A stretch of 64,000 nt of DNA from JALZMG01 sp963739975 (GTDB lineage: Bacteria > Actinomycetota > Acidimicrobiia > Acidimicrobiales > Ilumatobacteraceae). Below, piece by piece: positions 33,430 to 43,624 of the stretch. The notes below the pieces were generated by a model. That model was not told the origin of the DNA, ran no database searches, and was given only the letters and a program-made list of their open reading frames with translations. The stretch lies in the NCBI GenBank assembly GCA_963739975.1, contig CAVUCK010000023.1:1-64000 (forward strand), given 5' to 3'. How positions within the stretch are numbered: position 1 is the stretch's first letter; each line of letters opens with the position of its first letter. The position numbers and the translations under genes are program-made.

Positions 33430-34925
33430 ATGGGAACGTCAACCCCACCGATCCACGCGACGACGGCGTCGCGGCACGCACGCTGGCGCTGGCCCGAAGT
33501 GTCGAGGAGCTGGTCGGCGCGACCCAACACGCGGCGCGAGCTCGCGGGATCGTGGAACGGCTTGGAGGTCCGATGCGGGTGGCGATCGCCGGCCGGGTGA
33601 AGGCCGGAAAATCCACGCTCCTCAACGCCCTCGTCGGCGAGCGGCTGGCGCCGACCGACGCCGGCGAGTGCACGCGGATGATCAGCTGGTACCGCCACGG
33701 CCTCGGGTACCGCGTCGCTGCGACGCTGCCGTCCGGCGGGCAACGGGAGCTGACGTTCGCGCGAGACACCGGTGCGCTCGACATCAAACTGGGTGAGCTG
33801 TCCGAGCGCGACGTGTCGTGGCTCGACATCCAGTGGCCGGCATCGACCCTCAAGCACGTGACGCTGATCGACACGCCGGGGTTGGCGTCGATCAACGACG
33901 AGAACTCGCGGCGCACGCGCGACTTCCTGGCCCACGACGAGACGAACCCAACGGACGCCGATGCCGTGATCTACCTGATGCGCCACCTCCACCGGTCCGA
34001 CGTCGAGTTCCTCGATGCGTTCATGGACCGCTCGGTGACGGCAGCGTCACCGGTGAACGCGGTGGCCGTGCTGTCACGAGCCGACGAGATCGGCGCCGGA
34101 CGGTTGGACGCCATGGACTCGGCGCGACGCATCGCCGATCGCTACCGCAGCGACCCGGCGGTGCACCGGCTGGCGGCGACGGTGCTGCCGATGGCTGGCC
34201 TGCTGGCCGAGACCGGGTTGACGCTGCTCGAGTCGGAGGCTGCCGCGCTGCGGGCGCTCGCTTCCACACCGGACGACGTGCTCGACCGCATGCTGCTGGA
34301 CGCCGGCGGCTTCCTCGACGTGCACAACAGCGACCTCACCGTCGAGGTCCGGCGCCATCTCATCGATCGGCTGGGAATGTTCGGTGTGCGTGTCGCCGTG
34401 CGCGAGGTCAGGGCCGGGCGGGGCACCGCGGCGCAGCTCGGCCCGCAGCTGGTCGAGGTCTCGGGACTCGGCGAGCTGCGGCGGGTCATCGCTCAGCACT
34501 TCCTGCCACGGGCCCGGGTGCTGCAGGCTCGCTCCGCCCTGGCGGCCGTGCGGGCCCTGGCCGTCGACCTGCGCTCGTCCCACCCCGGGCCGGCCGACCA
34601 GATCGACCGTCAGGCCGAGCGGCTGGAGGCCAGCGCCGTGGAGTTCGGTCAGATCCGCGCCGCCCACCTCGTGGCCAGCGGCCAGGTGCAGGTGAGCGAC
34701 GGCGAGCGAAGGGAGCTGCAGACGCTGCTCCTCGCCGATCGCCCGTCGCGGGCGCTCGGGCTGGACGAGGGCGCCGATCCGGAGCGGGTCAAGTCCGAGG
34801 CGCTGCGCACCGTCTCGCGCTGGCGCGGTCGGGCCGCCGACCCGCTGGCCAACCCCCGCCTCGTCGAGGTCGCCGAAGCGGCCGCCCGCACCGGCGAATC
34901 GCTCTACGCCTCGGCGACCGCCTGA
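33426..34925 (+). CDS. Dynamin-like GTPase (IniC-type)
   Basis: 499 residues. G1 GRVKAGKST (56-64), G3 DTPG (149-152), G4-like LSRAD near 218. The 'RVKAGKSTLLNAL' P-loop with 'DTPGLAS' is typical of IniC-like proteins. Predicted helical C-terminus; no clear membrane paddle, unlike its partner. Paired dynamin-like proteins in bacteria often form hetero-oligomers, so a complex with the upstream GTPase is expected. Translationally coupled to it by ATGA at 33426. This is the last gene of the operon; a hairpin follows at 34941. Confidence 0.8.
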   Translation: MNGNVNPTDPRDDGVAARTLALARSVEELVGATQHAARARGIVERLGGPMRVAIAGRVKAGKSTLLNALVGERLAPTDAGECTRMISWYRHGLGYRVAATLPSGGQRELTFARDTGALDIKLGELSERDVSWLDIQWPASTLKHVTLIDTPGLASINDENSRRTRDFLAHDETNPTDADAVIYLMRHLHRSDVEFLDAFMDRSVTAASPVNAVAVLSRADEIGAGRLDAMDSARRIADRYRSDPAVHRLAATVLPMAGLLAETGLTLLESEAAALRALASTPDDVLDRMLLDAGGFLDVHNSDLTVEVRRHLIDRLGMFGVRVAVREVRAGRGTAAQLGPQLVEVSGLGELRRVIAQHFLPRARVLQARSALAAVRALAVDLRSSHPGPADQIDRQAERLEASAVEFGQIRAAHLVASGQVQVSDGERRELQTLLLADRPSRALGLDEGADPERVKSEALRTVSRWRGRAADPLANPRLVEVAEAAARTGESLYASATA

Positions 34926-34940
34926 CCCCCTGCCGCGAAA

Positions 34941-34955
34941 CCCTCCGATGGAGGG
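34941..34955 (+). terminator. Small hairpin after the dynamin operon
   Basis: CCCTCC-GAT-GGAGGG is a perfect 6 bp stem 16 bp past the stop. Weak alone; no T-tract. Confidence 0.4.
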
Positions 34956-34959
34956 AGGT

Positions 34960-35059
34960 CAGAACCGTTTGGCCCCGGTCGCAGCGGGCGTGACAGCCCA
35001 GGCCGGCCTTGCCCGGCCCAGGCCGAGGAGCGGAGTCTTCGGAGCGAGCGAGGCCATCA
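34960..35059. repeat. 100 bp intergenic repeat, copy 1
   Basis: It shares CAGAACCGTTTGGCCC at its left and an identical 64-base block (34996-35059) with copy 2 at 36828-36928. It contains the hairpin GGCCGG-CCTTGC-CCGGCC and an AGCGGAGTCTTCGGAGCGAG segment related to the 42 bp triplet at 54502. Its right edge includes the hemW stop codon. Confidence 0.85.
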
Positions 35060-36115
35060 TTTGAGGCGGAGGGCGACCTCGTTGGCGAGGAGGCGGCCGC
35101 GGCGGGTGAGGACCCACCGGTCGCCGGTCTGCTCGACGAGCCCGGGGAGGTCGTCACCGTCGAGGGCGTCGAGCGGGACACCGGTCCGTGTGCGCAGCGA
35201 CAGCTGCAGGCCCTCGACCCGCCGGGCGTCCGGGGCCAGCTCTTCCCCCGCCGCCTCCGTGGACCGGCCGGACGCGACGGCGGCCACGTAGCGCTCGGGC
35301 GTGCGAACGTTCCACCACCGCCGCCCGCCACGGTGCGAATGCGCCGCGCACCCGAAGCCGAGGTAGTCGTCGCCGCTCCAGTACAGGAGGTTGTGCCGGC
35401 ATTCGTGGCCGGGCCGAGCCCAGTTCGACACCTCGTAGTTGGCCAGCCCGGCGGCGGTCAACAGATCGTCGGCCAGCTCGTAGTCGTCGGCCTGCACGTC
35501 GTCGTCCGGCTGGCGAGCGGGGTCGTCGGCCAACGGGGTTCCGGCCTCAACGGTCAAGGCGTAGGCCGAGACGTGCGGCGGTTCGAGGTCCAGCACCCGC
35601 TCGACCGTCGTGCGCCAGTCCGCCGCCGACTCCCCCACCGTCCCGTAGATCACGTCGAGGTTGAACGACCGCAGGCCGGCCGAACGCACCGCCGCCACTG
35701 CCCGCTCGACGTTGCCCGGATCATGCGTCCGACCGAGCGCCGCCAGCACGTGCGGGACCATCGACTGGACGCCGATCGACACGCGGTCCACGCCGGCGGC
35801 GGCGAACGTCTCGACCATCGCCGCCGTCACGTCGTCCGGGTTGCACTCCACCGTCACTTCTGCGCCGGGCTGCAGGGGGACGGCAGCGATCACCGCCGCC
35901 AGGTCGTCGGCCGGCACGCGGGTCGGGGTCCCGCCGCCGATGAACACGCTGCTCGCCGTCGGCATCCCGTCGTCGATCGCCCGCCCGAGGTCAGTGCGCA
36001 CGGCGTCGAGGTACGACCCGACGAGGTGGTCACGGTCGGTCCACGTGGCGAACGCGCAGTAGTCGCAGCGGGCAGCGCAGAACGGCACGTGGACGTAGAC
36101 GCCGAACGGCGCCAT
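35057..36115 (-). CDS. hemW: HemW, radical-SAM heme chaperone-like protein
   Basis: 352 residues. The CX3CX2C radical-SAM cluster is in HVPFCAARCDYCAF at ~10-23. FIGGGTPTRV, VECNPDDVT, GVDRVSIGVQSM and RSFNLDVIYGTVGES follow in the HemW/HemN-like order. The C-terminus has VSNWARPGHECRHNLLYW and GFGCAAHSHRGG, the HemN_C region typical of HemW. HemW is thought to deliver heme; it is often mis-annotated as coproporphyrinogen dehydrogenase. ATG 36115 shares a base with the rsmE stop (TGATG), showing coupling. Upstream frame to 36757 is shadow. Confidence 0.85.
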   Translation of the reverse strand: MAPFGVYVHVPFCAARCDYCAFATWTDRDHLVGSYLDAVRTDLGRAIDDGMPTASSVFIGGGTPTRVPADDLAAVIAAVPLQPGAEVTVECNPDDVTAAMVETFAAAGVDRVSIGVQSMVPHVLAALGRTHDPGNVERAVAAVRSAGLRSFNLDVIYGTVGESAADWRTTVERVLDLEPPHVSAYALTVEAGTPLADDPARQPDDDVQADDYELADDLLTAAGLANYEVSNWARPGHECRHNLLYWSGDDYLGFGCAAHSHRGGRRWWNVRTPERYVAAVASGRSTEAAGEELAPDARRVEGLQLSLRTRTGVPLDALDGDDLPGLVEQTGDRWVLTRRGRLLANEVALRLK

Positions 36116-36795
36116 CACGGCGGTCCGTCGCGCAGCATCACAAGGCGCGTGGCGGCCACCACTGCGGCCGTCTCGACCCGCAACACGTTGCGCCCGAGGT
36201 GGATGCGGTCGCCGGCCAGCGCCAGCTCGCCGGGCGTCCAGCCACCCTCTGGACCGATGGCGACCGTGCAGTCCGCAGGGCTCAGCGCCCGCCCACCCGG
36301 CTCGGCGACCACCATGCCCGGCAGCACGGTCGCCGACGGGACTGGACCCTCGACGACCGGAAACCACACGCGGCGCGACTGCAGCGCAGCCTCCGCGGCG
36401 ATGCGCTGCAACCGCTCGACGTGACGGACCCCCCGGTCGTGGTCCCAGCGCATCACCGAACGGTCGGCGGTGACGACGACGATGCGATCGACGCCGATCT
36501 CGGTGCACTTCTGCACCAGCCACTCGACGCGATCGCCCTTCGGTGCGGCGGCGAGGATCGTGATCGGGTCGCGCGGCGCGGGCTCGGTCGCCACCGGTCC
36601 GACGGGCTCCAGCTCGTCGCCGATCAACCGGCACGACCGCCAGCGCCCGCCACCGTCGGTCACGGTGACCGCAGCCCCGTCGCGCAGCCGCAGCACGCGC
36701 AGGAGGTGGTGCACGGCGTCGTCGTGCACCACCGGGTGGCAGACATCGCCGACCCACACGTGCGCCGCCGACCGCCGCAGTGCGTCATCAATCAC
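36115..36795 (-). CDS. rsmE: 16S rRNA m3U1498 methyltransferase RsmE
   Basis: 226 residues. An N-terminal PUA-like part (HHLLRVLRLRDGAAVTVTDG) is followed by a SPOUT domain: ILAAAPKGDRVEWLVQKCTEIGVDRI, VAIGPEGGWTPGEL and LGRNVLRVETAAVVA, which form the knotted SAM site. It methylates U1498 of 16S rRNA. Order dnaJ-rsmE-hemW on one strand is conserved in actinobacteria; here a 100 bp repeat lies between dnaJ and rsmE. Confidence 0.9.
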   Translation of the reverse strand: MIDDALRRSAAHVWVGDVCHPVVHDDAVHHLLRVLRLRDGAAVTVTDGGGRWRSCRLIGDELEPVGPVATEPAPRDPITILAAAPKGDRVEWLVQKCTEIGVDRIVVVTADRSVMRWDHDRGVRHVERLQRIAAEAALQSRRVWFPVVEGPVPSATVLPGMVVAEPGGRALSPADCTVAIGPEGGWTPGELALAGDRIHLGRNVLRVETAAVVAATRLVMLRDGPP

Positions 36796-36827
36796 AAGGG
36801 GTGAACTCGCCCTGCGCGCTCAGTTGG

Positions 36828-36928
36828 GCAGAACCGTTTGGCCCATGCCGCAGTGAGCATGTCGGCCCAGGCCGGCCTTGCCCGGCCCAGGCCGAGGAGC
36901 GGAGTCTTCGGAGCGAGCGAGGCCATCA
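36828..36928. repeat. 100 bp intergenic repeat, copy 2
   Basis: Identical to copy 1 over the 64 bases 36865-36928 and similar upstream from CAGAACCGTTT. It lies between dnaJ (stop at 36940) and rsmE. With copy 1 it brackets the rsmE-hemW pair in direct orientation. Confidence 0.85.
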
Positions 36929-36939
36929 ACTCGTCCGCC

Positions 36940-38079
36940 TCAGGAGAACGCCGACTTGATCCGCGAGAACAGGCCCTTGCCTGGCGGGTGGACGGGTTCG
37001 CCGCGCTTGTCGGCCAGCTGGCGCAGCAGCTCGGCCTCGTCCTCGGCCAGCTTCGTCGGCACCTCCACGAGGACGCGGGCGCGCAGATCGCCGCGCCCCC
37101 GGCCCTGCAGTCGCGGCACGCCCCGGCCACGCAGCACGAACTCGTGTCCGGGCTGCGTGCCGGCCTCGACGACCAGCTCCTCGTCGCCGTCCAACGTCGG
37201 CAACGGCAGGGTCACCCCCAGCGCGGCCTGGGCGATCGACACCGGCACGTTGGTGATCAGGTCGATGCCGTCGCGCCGGTAGCGCTCGTGCGCGCTGACC
37301 CGCACGTGCACGTACAGGTCGCCGGCCTTGCCGCCGCGAGCGCCGGCCGCGCCACGCCCGCCGAGGCGCAGCGTGGAACCCGAATCGACGCCGGCCGGCA
37401 CGTCGACGTGGTACGTGTGCTCGACCGTCACGCGACCCTCGCCCCGACACGTCGGGCACGGCGTGACGATCACCTCGCCGAGCCCGCCGCAGCGCGGGCA
37501 CGGCGCCGACGTGACCATCTGGCCGAGCAGACTCTGGCGGACGCGCTGGACCTGCCCGCGACCGTTGCAGTCGGCGCACGTGACGGGCTGCGTGCCGGCA
37601 CCGGCCCCGCGACCGTCGCAGTCCTCGCAGCGGCGGGGCATGCGCAGCGTGACCGCCACCGTGGCGCCGAACACTGCTTGTTCGAAGGCGACGTCCGCCA
37701 CGACCTCCATGTCCTGTCCGCGCGGCGGCCCGCTCGGACCGCGCCGGCCGCCGCCACCGCCGAACGGGCTCTGCCCGCCGAAGAACGCGTCGAACAGGTC
37801 GTTCAAGCCACCGCCGCCGCCGCCGAACAAGTCGTCGACGCGCGGCCCGCCAGCCCCGCCGACGCCGGCCTCGCCGAAGCGGTCGTACCTGGCCCGCTGA
37901 TCCGGATCCGACAGCACCTGGTAGGCCCGGGCGACCTCCTTGAACCGCTCGGCGGTGGCGCGATCTCCGGCGTTGGCGTCGGGATGCAGCTCGCGAGCCC
38001 GCTGGCGATAGGCCCGCTTCAACTCGTCCTGCGTCGCCGTCCGCGACACACCGAGGAGGTCGTAGAAGTCAGCGGCCAT
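36940..38079 (-). CDS. dnaJ: Chaperone DnaJ
   Basis: 379 residues. J-domain with HPD in RARELHPDANAG (~residues 1-70), Gly/Phe region (GGAGGPRVDDLFGGGG), four zinc-finger repeats (CEDCDGRG, CADCNGRG, CPRCGGLG, CPTCRGEG) and the C-terminal substrate region (GRGVPRLQGRGRGDL). It stimulates DnaK ATP hydrolysis. It shares one base with the hrcA stop (TGATG) and is under hrcA/CIRCE heat-shock control. No dnaK-grpE is in the window, so partner genes lie elsewhere; the Hsp70-like proteins at 21-29 kb lack a substrate domain and are unlikely to be its standard partner. Confidence 0.92.
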   Translation of the reverse strand: MAADFYDLLGVSRTATQDELKRAYRQRARELHPDANAGDRATAERFKEVARAYQVLSDPDQRARYDRFGEAGVGGAGGPRVDDLFGGGGGGLNDLFDAFFGGQSPFGGGGGRRGPSGPPRGQDMEVVADVAFEQAVFGATVAVTLRMPRRCEDCDGRGAGAGTQPVTCADCNGRGQVQRVRQSLLGQMVTSAPCPRCGGLGEVIVTPCPTCRGEGRVTVEHTYHVDVPAGVDSGSTLRLGGRGAAGARGGKAGDLYVHVRVSAHERYRRDGIDLITNVPVSIAQAALGVTLPLPTLDGDEELVVEAGTQPGHEFVLRGRGVPRLQGRGRGDLRARVLVEVPTKLAEDEAELLRQLADKRGEPVHPPGKGLFSRIKSAFS

Positions 38080-39074
38080 CAGCCGTCCTCCAGCCGCCGG
38101 CCGAGCTGGTCGCTGACCACCTCGACGGTGGCCAGCGCCTGCGGGTAGTTCATCCGCGTCGGTCCGAGCACGCCGACGGAGCCGCGGCGCTCGCCGTCGA
38201 CCACGATCGGCGCCACGACGACGGAGCAGGCCGACAGCAGCTGCACACCATGCTCCACCCCGATCGCCACGGACATGCCGCGCTGCACCAGGTCGCCGAG
38301 CAGGGACACCACGACGTACTGCTGCTCGAGTGTCCGGAGCACGTCACGCACGATGTCGACGGCGTCGAACGCCGACGCCATCGCCGACGTGCCGCCGACG
38401 TACACGTGGTCGGCCGCCGAGCCGCGCCGGACGGCGGCGAGGGCGCGAGCGCTCAGCGCGTCGACGCCGTCGTCCCCGGTCGGCACCAGGTGATCGACCG
38501 TGCCGAGCACCTGCCCCGCCAACTGCGCCGTGAGGTGCGTCGAGGCGGCGGCCAGCTGGATGTCGTTCATCGTGGCGTCCAGCTCGATCTGCTCGCTCTC
38601 GACGGAGCCGTTGCCGAGCACCACCACCACCGTGGCCAGCGTCGACGAGAGCGCCACGACCTGCACGTTGCGGACCGCCAGCGCCTCGGCCCGAGGACCG
38701 ACGACGACAGCGGCGTAGTTCGTGAGGTGGGCCAACAGGTCGGACGTGTTGTGGAGCATCTCCTCCAGCCGGCCGTGGGCGGTGCGGAAGAAGTCACCGA
38801 CCTGCGACCGCGCCGCCTGGTCGAGGCGCTCCGGCGCAACGAGGTGGTCGACGAAGAACCGGTAGCCCTTGTCCGTCGGGATCCGTCCGGCCGACGTGTG
38901 GGGCTGGATGAGGTACCCCTCTTGCTCCAGCATGGCCATCTCGTTGCGCACGGTCGCCGACGAGACGCGCACGCCGGGCGCGTCGGCGATGTGGGTCGAC
39001 CCGACTGGCTGGGCCGTCGAGATGTACTCCTGTACGACTGCGCTCAGGATTGCGGTCTTCCGGTCGTCGAGCAT
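38079..39074 (-). CDS. hrcA: Heat-inducible transcription repressor HrcA
   Basis: 331 residues. Winged helix: TAILSAVVQEYISTAQPVGS, SSATVRNEMAMLEQEGYL and HTSAGRIPTDKGYRFFVD. The C-terminus has the GAF-like HrcA domain and ends GVLGPTRMNYPQALATVEVV. It binds CIRCE and represses heat-shock genes. The ATG at 39074 is the natural start; the frame extends to a TTG at 39086 inside CIRCE. The CIRCE immediately upstream implies autoregulation together with dnaJ. Confidence 0.9.
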   Translation of the reverse strand: MLDDRKTAILSAVVQEYISTAQPVGSTHIADAPGVRVSSATVRNEMAMLEQEGYLIQPHTSAGRIPTDKGYRFFVDHLVAPERLDQAARSQVGDFFRTAHGRLEEMLHNTSDLLAHLTNYAAVVVGPRAEALAVRNVQVVALSSTLATVVVVLGNGSVESEQIELDATMNDIQLAAASTHLTAQLAGQVLGTVDHLVPTGDDGVDALSARALAAVRRGSAADHVYVGGTSAMASAFDAVDIVRDVLRTLEQQYVVVSLLGDLVQRGMSVAIGVEHGVQLLSACSVVVAPIVVDGERRGSVGVLGPTRMNYPQALATVEVVSDQLGRRLEDG

Positions 39075-39075
39075 G

Positions 39076-39102
39076 CTGGCACTCAAGGGTATCGAGTGCT
39101 AG
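39076..39102 (-). promoter_or_regulatory. CIRCE operator upstream of hrcA
   Basis: CTGGCACTC-N9-GAGTGCTAG is a near-perfect CIRCE (consensus TTAGCACTC-N9-GAGTGCTAA). On the minus strand its spacer contains TACCCT (39091-39086), a -10-like hexamer, so HrcA would cover the promoter. The last codons of the MFS gene, whose stop is at 39083-39085, overlap it. Confidence 0.85.
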
Positions 39103-40344
39103 CCCGGCGTGGAGCGACGATCACGACGGCGACGGCGACCGCAGCGATGGCGGCCACGCTCCCGTACGCCAGCCCCCACTGGGGGCTGATGCGGTCGCCG
39201 ATCACGCCGGTGATCGGCCCGCCGATGGGCGTGGACCCGAGGAAGGCCACGGCCGTCAGGGCCATCATCCGCCCGCGCATGTTGTTCGGGCTCTGCTGCT
39301 GGATGATGCCGTTGGCGCCGCTGATGAACCCCGCCCCGCCGACCCCGAGCGGCACGGCGAACACGAGCGCCAGCGCCAGGTTCGGCGACCACGCCATGGC
39401 CAGACCGGACACGCCGAGCAACAGCGTCGTGCCGAGGTACCACCGCATCGACACCCACGCCAGCCGCGCCGTCAGCAACGACCCGATCAGCGACCCGAGG
39501 CTGGAGACCGACAGCACCACGCCGAACCATCCGGCGCCACCCCAGCTGGCATCGGCCAGCTTCGGCAGCGCCACGGCGTAGTTGAAGGCGAACGTCGACA
39601 CGACGACCATCACGGCGAACACGATCAGCAGCTGGCGACGCTGGCTGATGAACCGCAGGGCCTCGCGCACGGGCTGGCCGCCGCGATCGGCGCGCGGTGC
39701 CGGGTACAGCTCGGACGGCCGCAGCGCCAACAACGAGACGAGCACGGCGCCGAACGAGACGCCGTTGAGCAGGAAGCACCACGCCGTGCCGACCGTGTCG
39801 ACCATCAGCGAGGCCAGCGCCGGGCCGAAGATGCGCGAGCCGGTCATCACCGCGGTGTTCAGCGAGGTGGCGTTCGTGATGTCCTGCGGCTCGACCAGCT
39901 CGGTGACCAGCCCCCGCCGAGCGGGGTTCTCGAACGCCATCAGGATCCCGAGGACCAGGACCAGGCTCCACACGACCGGGACCGACGCCAGCCCGGCGAG
40001 GTCGACGATGCCCAGCACGATGGCCTGCGTCGCCAGCAACGCCTGCGTGAGGATGGCCATCGTCCGCTTGTCGTGGCGGTCGGCGATGGCGCCGGCCCAC
40101 GCCCCGAGCAGCAGCATCGGCACGAACTGCAGGGCGACGGTGATCCCGAGGTCGGTGGCCCGTCCCGTCAGGCGGTAGACGAGCAGCGCCATGGCCGTCA
40201 GCTGCAGCCAGGTGCCGACGTTGGACACCAGCAACCCGGCGAAGAAGAGCCGGGCGTTGTGGTGCTTCAGCGAGCGGAACGGCTTGCCATGGCGGAGTGG
40301 TCCGCCGGCTGCCGGTCCGGCGACCTCGGGCGCCAGCTCCGAGG

Positions 40345-40348
<4 letters not shown>
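39083..40348 (-). CDS. MFS transporter
   Basis: 421 residues with about 12 hydrophobic segments. Motif A-like sequence GAWAGAIADRHDKRTMAI lies between the second and third helices, and the enterobactin-exporter-like (MFS_3) pattern continues with PARRGLVTELVEPQDITNATSLN. Likely a proton-driven exporter; substrate unknown. The start is GTG 40348, overlapping the lepA stop as GTGA; the frame extending to 40474 lies wholly inside lepA. It is inserted between lepA and hrcA, where hemW often sits in related genomes. Its 3' end carries the CIRCE of hrcA. Confidence 0.8.
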
Positions 40349-42123
<1,775 letters not shown>

Positions 42124-42135
42124 GGTCGTCGGTCG

Positions 42136-42181
42136 AGGCTACCGGCGGTCGTTGGGAGGGTCCCGGGTGCGCCGATAGCCT
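42136..42181. promoter_or_regulatory. Divergent lepA / rpsT promoter region
   Basis: TAGCCT occurs once on each strand: minus 42141-42136 (about 12 bp before the lepA ATG) and plus 42176-42181 (about 34 bp before the rpsT GTG). Both fit the -10 hexamer TANNNT used elsewhere in the window. No clear -35. Confidence 0.35.
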
Positions 42182-42215
42182 CGGCGGGCCGAGCCGATCC
42201 TGGAGACGACCGAAC

Positions 42216-42470
42216 GTGGCCAACATCAAGAGCCAGAAGAAGCGCAACCTGACGAACGCCAAGCGGGCGACGCGCAACAAGGCAGTCAAGAGCGAGCTGC
42301 GCACGCGCGTCAAGCACGCCGTGGGGTCCATCGGTACCGAAGAGAACGAGGCCGACGTGCGCCTCGCCGTGAAGCGCCTCGACATGGCGGCGTCGAAGGG
42401 CGTCATCCACCCCAACCAGGCCGCCCGCCGCAAGGCCCGCCTGATGAAGAAGGTCTCCGCCGGGGCCTGA
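42216..42470 (+). CDS. rpsT: 30S ribosomal protein bS20
   Basis: 84 residues, highly basic. NIKSQKKRNLTNAKRATRNKAVKSELRTRVK and the ending GVIHPNQAARRKARLMKKV are the classic bS20 pattern. The start is GTG 42216 (V/M-ANIKSQKK). bS20 binds 16S rRNA early in 30S assembly. It is placed between lepA and holA as in most actinobacteria. Confidence 0.95.
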   Translation: MANIKSQKKRNLTNAKRATRNKAVKSELRTRVKHAVGSIGTEENEADVRLAVKRLDMAASKGVIHPNQAARRKARLMKKVSAGA

Positions 42471-42489
42471 CCCCCTCGTCCGCCGCCCC

Positions 42490-42561
42490 TTCTGGGCGCG
42501 GACGTTCTCAAACCCACTTCTGGGCGCGGACGTTCTCGAAGTTGAGAACCTGGGCGCCCAG
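42490..42561. repeat. CTGGGCGCG palindrome family, copy 1
   Basis: TTCTGGGCGCGGACGTTCTC appears at 42490-42509 and again at 42518-42537, followed by the inverted GAGAACCTGGGCGCCCAG at 42544-42561. The hairpin lies between the convergent rpsT and holA genes and may end both transcripts. Related copies are at 59391, 59475 and 61452. Confidence 0.8.
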
Positions 42562-42582
42562 ATGGGCGGAGCGGCGGGGGCG

Positions 42583-43539
42583 CTACCGGCGCAGGCGGCT
42601 CAACCGAGCGACGAGCACGTCCAGCACGACGTCGTCGTCGAGGTCCTTGGCGCCGCGCAGGTCGAGGTCGGTGCCGGCGAGCAGATCGATCGCCCGCTGC
42701 ACGCCGGTGCCGCCGAGTCGCTGGTACTGCTGCAGCGCCTTGCGGGCCGGGAACCCGGGCTTGATGCCGAGGACCTCGGCGGCGTGCGCCTCGCTGGTCG
42801 CATCGGCGCCGTCGAGGCGGGCCAGGCGGACGTAGTGGCCGTGCAGGACGGCCATCAGCGCGAGAGGGTGGCGACCGCCCGGGCCGGTCATGCGGGCGAG
42901 CAGTTCGAGGGCCTCCGCGGTGCGGCCGGCGTCGATGGCATCGGTCAGCTCCCACGGCGGCACCCCGCCGCCCTCGCCGAGGAACGGCTCGACGTCGCCG
43001 ACGGTGAGCTGACGATCGCCGAACGTCGCCGCCAGCGTGTCGATGATCCCGTCGACCCGCCCGACGTCCTCGCCGACCCGCTCGGCGATCGCCGCCGCGG
43101 CGGCTGGCGCCAGCCTGACACCGTCGGCCGCCGCCCGCTCGGCGATCCAGCTCTGGCGGTCACGGGCCCGGTTGGGAGCTCCCGTCGACGTCGTCGTCCC
43201 CCCGACCGCCTTCACGGCATCGGTCAGCGCCTTGGGCAGCCGGCCACTCGCCGCCAGCACCAGGTCCGTCGTGGGCAGCAGGTCGGAGACCGTCGCCACC
43301 AGGGGGTCGACCTGGTCGGCGGTGAACCGCCCGACGTCTCGGGCCACGACCACGCGTGACTCGGTGAGGAACGGCGGCGTACGGGCGGCGTCGACGACGG
43401 CGCCGAGCTCGTACTCGTCGCCGTCGAACTCGTCGACGGCCAACGAGCGGTCCCCGTCCCCGACGAGCTCGTGGACCAGATCGGTGACCGCCGAGCGCAG
43501 CAGCGCCTCGTCGTCACCGGTGAGGAGGTGCACCGTCAT
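42583..43539 (-). CDS. holA: DNA polymerase III delta subunit
   Basis: 318 residues. VHLLTGDDEALLRSAVTDLV at the N-terminus, then TPPFLTESRVVVARDVGRF and a C-terminal helical domain including ALMAVLHGHYVRLARL. This is the clamp-loader subunit that opens the sliding clamp. Synteny comEA-comEC-holA-rpsT-lepA supports the call; here a LuxR gene and a barrel gene are inserted between comEC and holA. Confidence 0.88.
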   Translation of the reverse strand: MTVHLLTGDDEALLRSAVTDLVHELVGDGDRSLAVDEFDGDEYELGAVVDAARTPPFLTESRVVVARDVGRFTADQVDPLVATVSDLLPTTDLVLAASGRLPKALTDAVKAVGGTTTSTGAPNRARDRQSWIAERAAADGVRLAPAAAAAIAERVGEDVGRVDGIIDTLAATFGDRQLTVGDVEPFLGEGGGVPPWELTDAIDAGRTAEALELLARMTGPGGRHPLALMAVLHGHYVRLARLDGADATSEAHAAEVLGIKPGFPARKALQQYQRLGGTGVQRAIDLLAGTDLDLRGAKDLDDDVVLDVLVARLSRLRR

Positions 43540-43624
43540 CGGGCGGCCATCCTCGCAGCCGCCGACGGCGACGACGCACCGTCACCGTGCGCTTGAGCGA
43601 TCGGCGCACGACGCGCCCTGCCGC

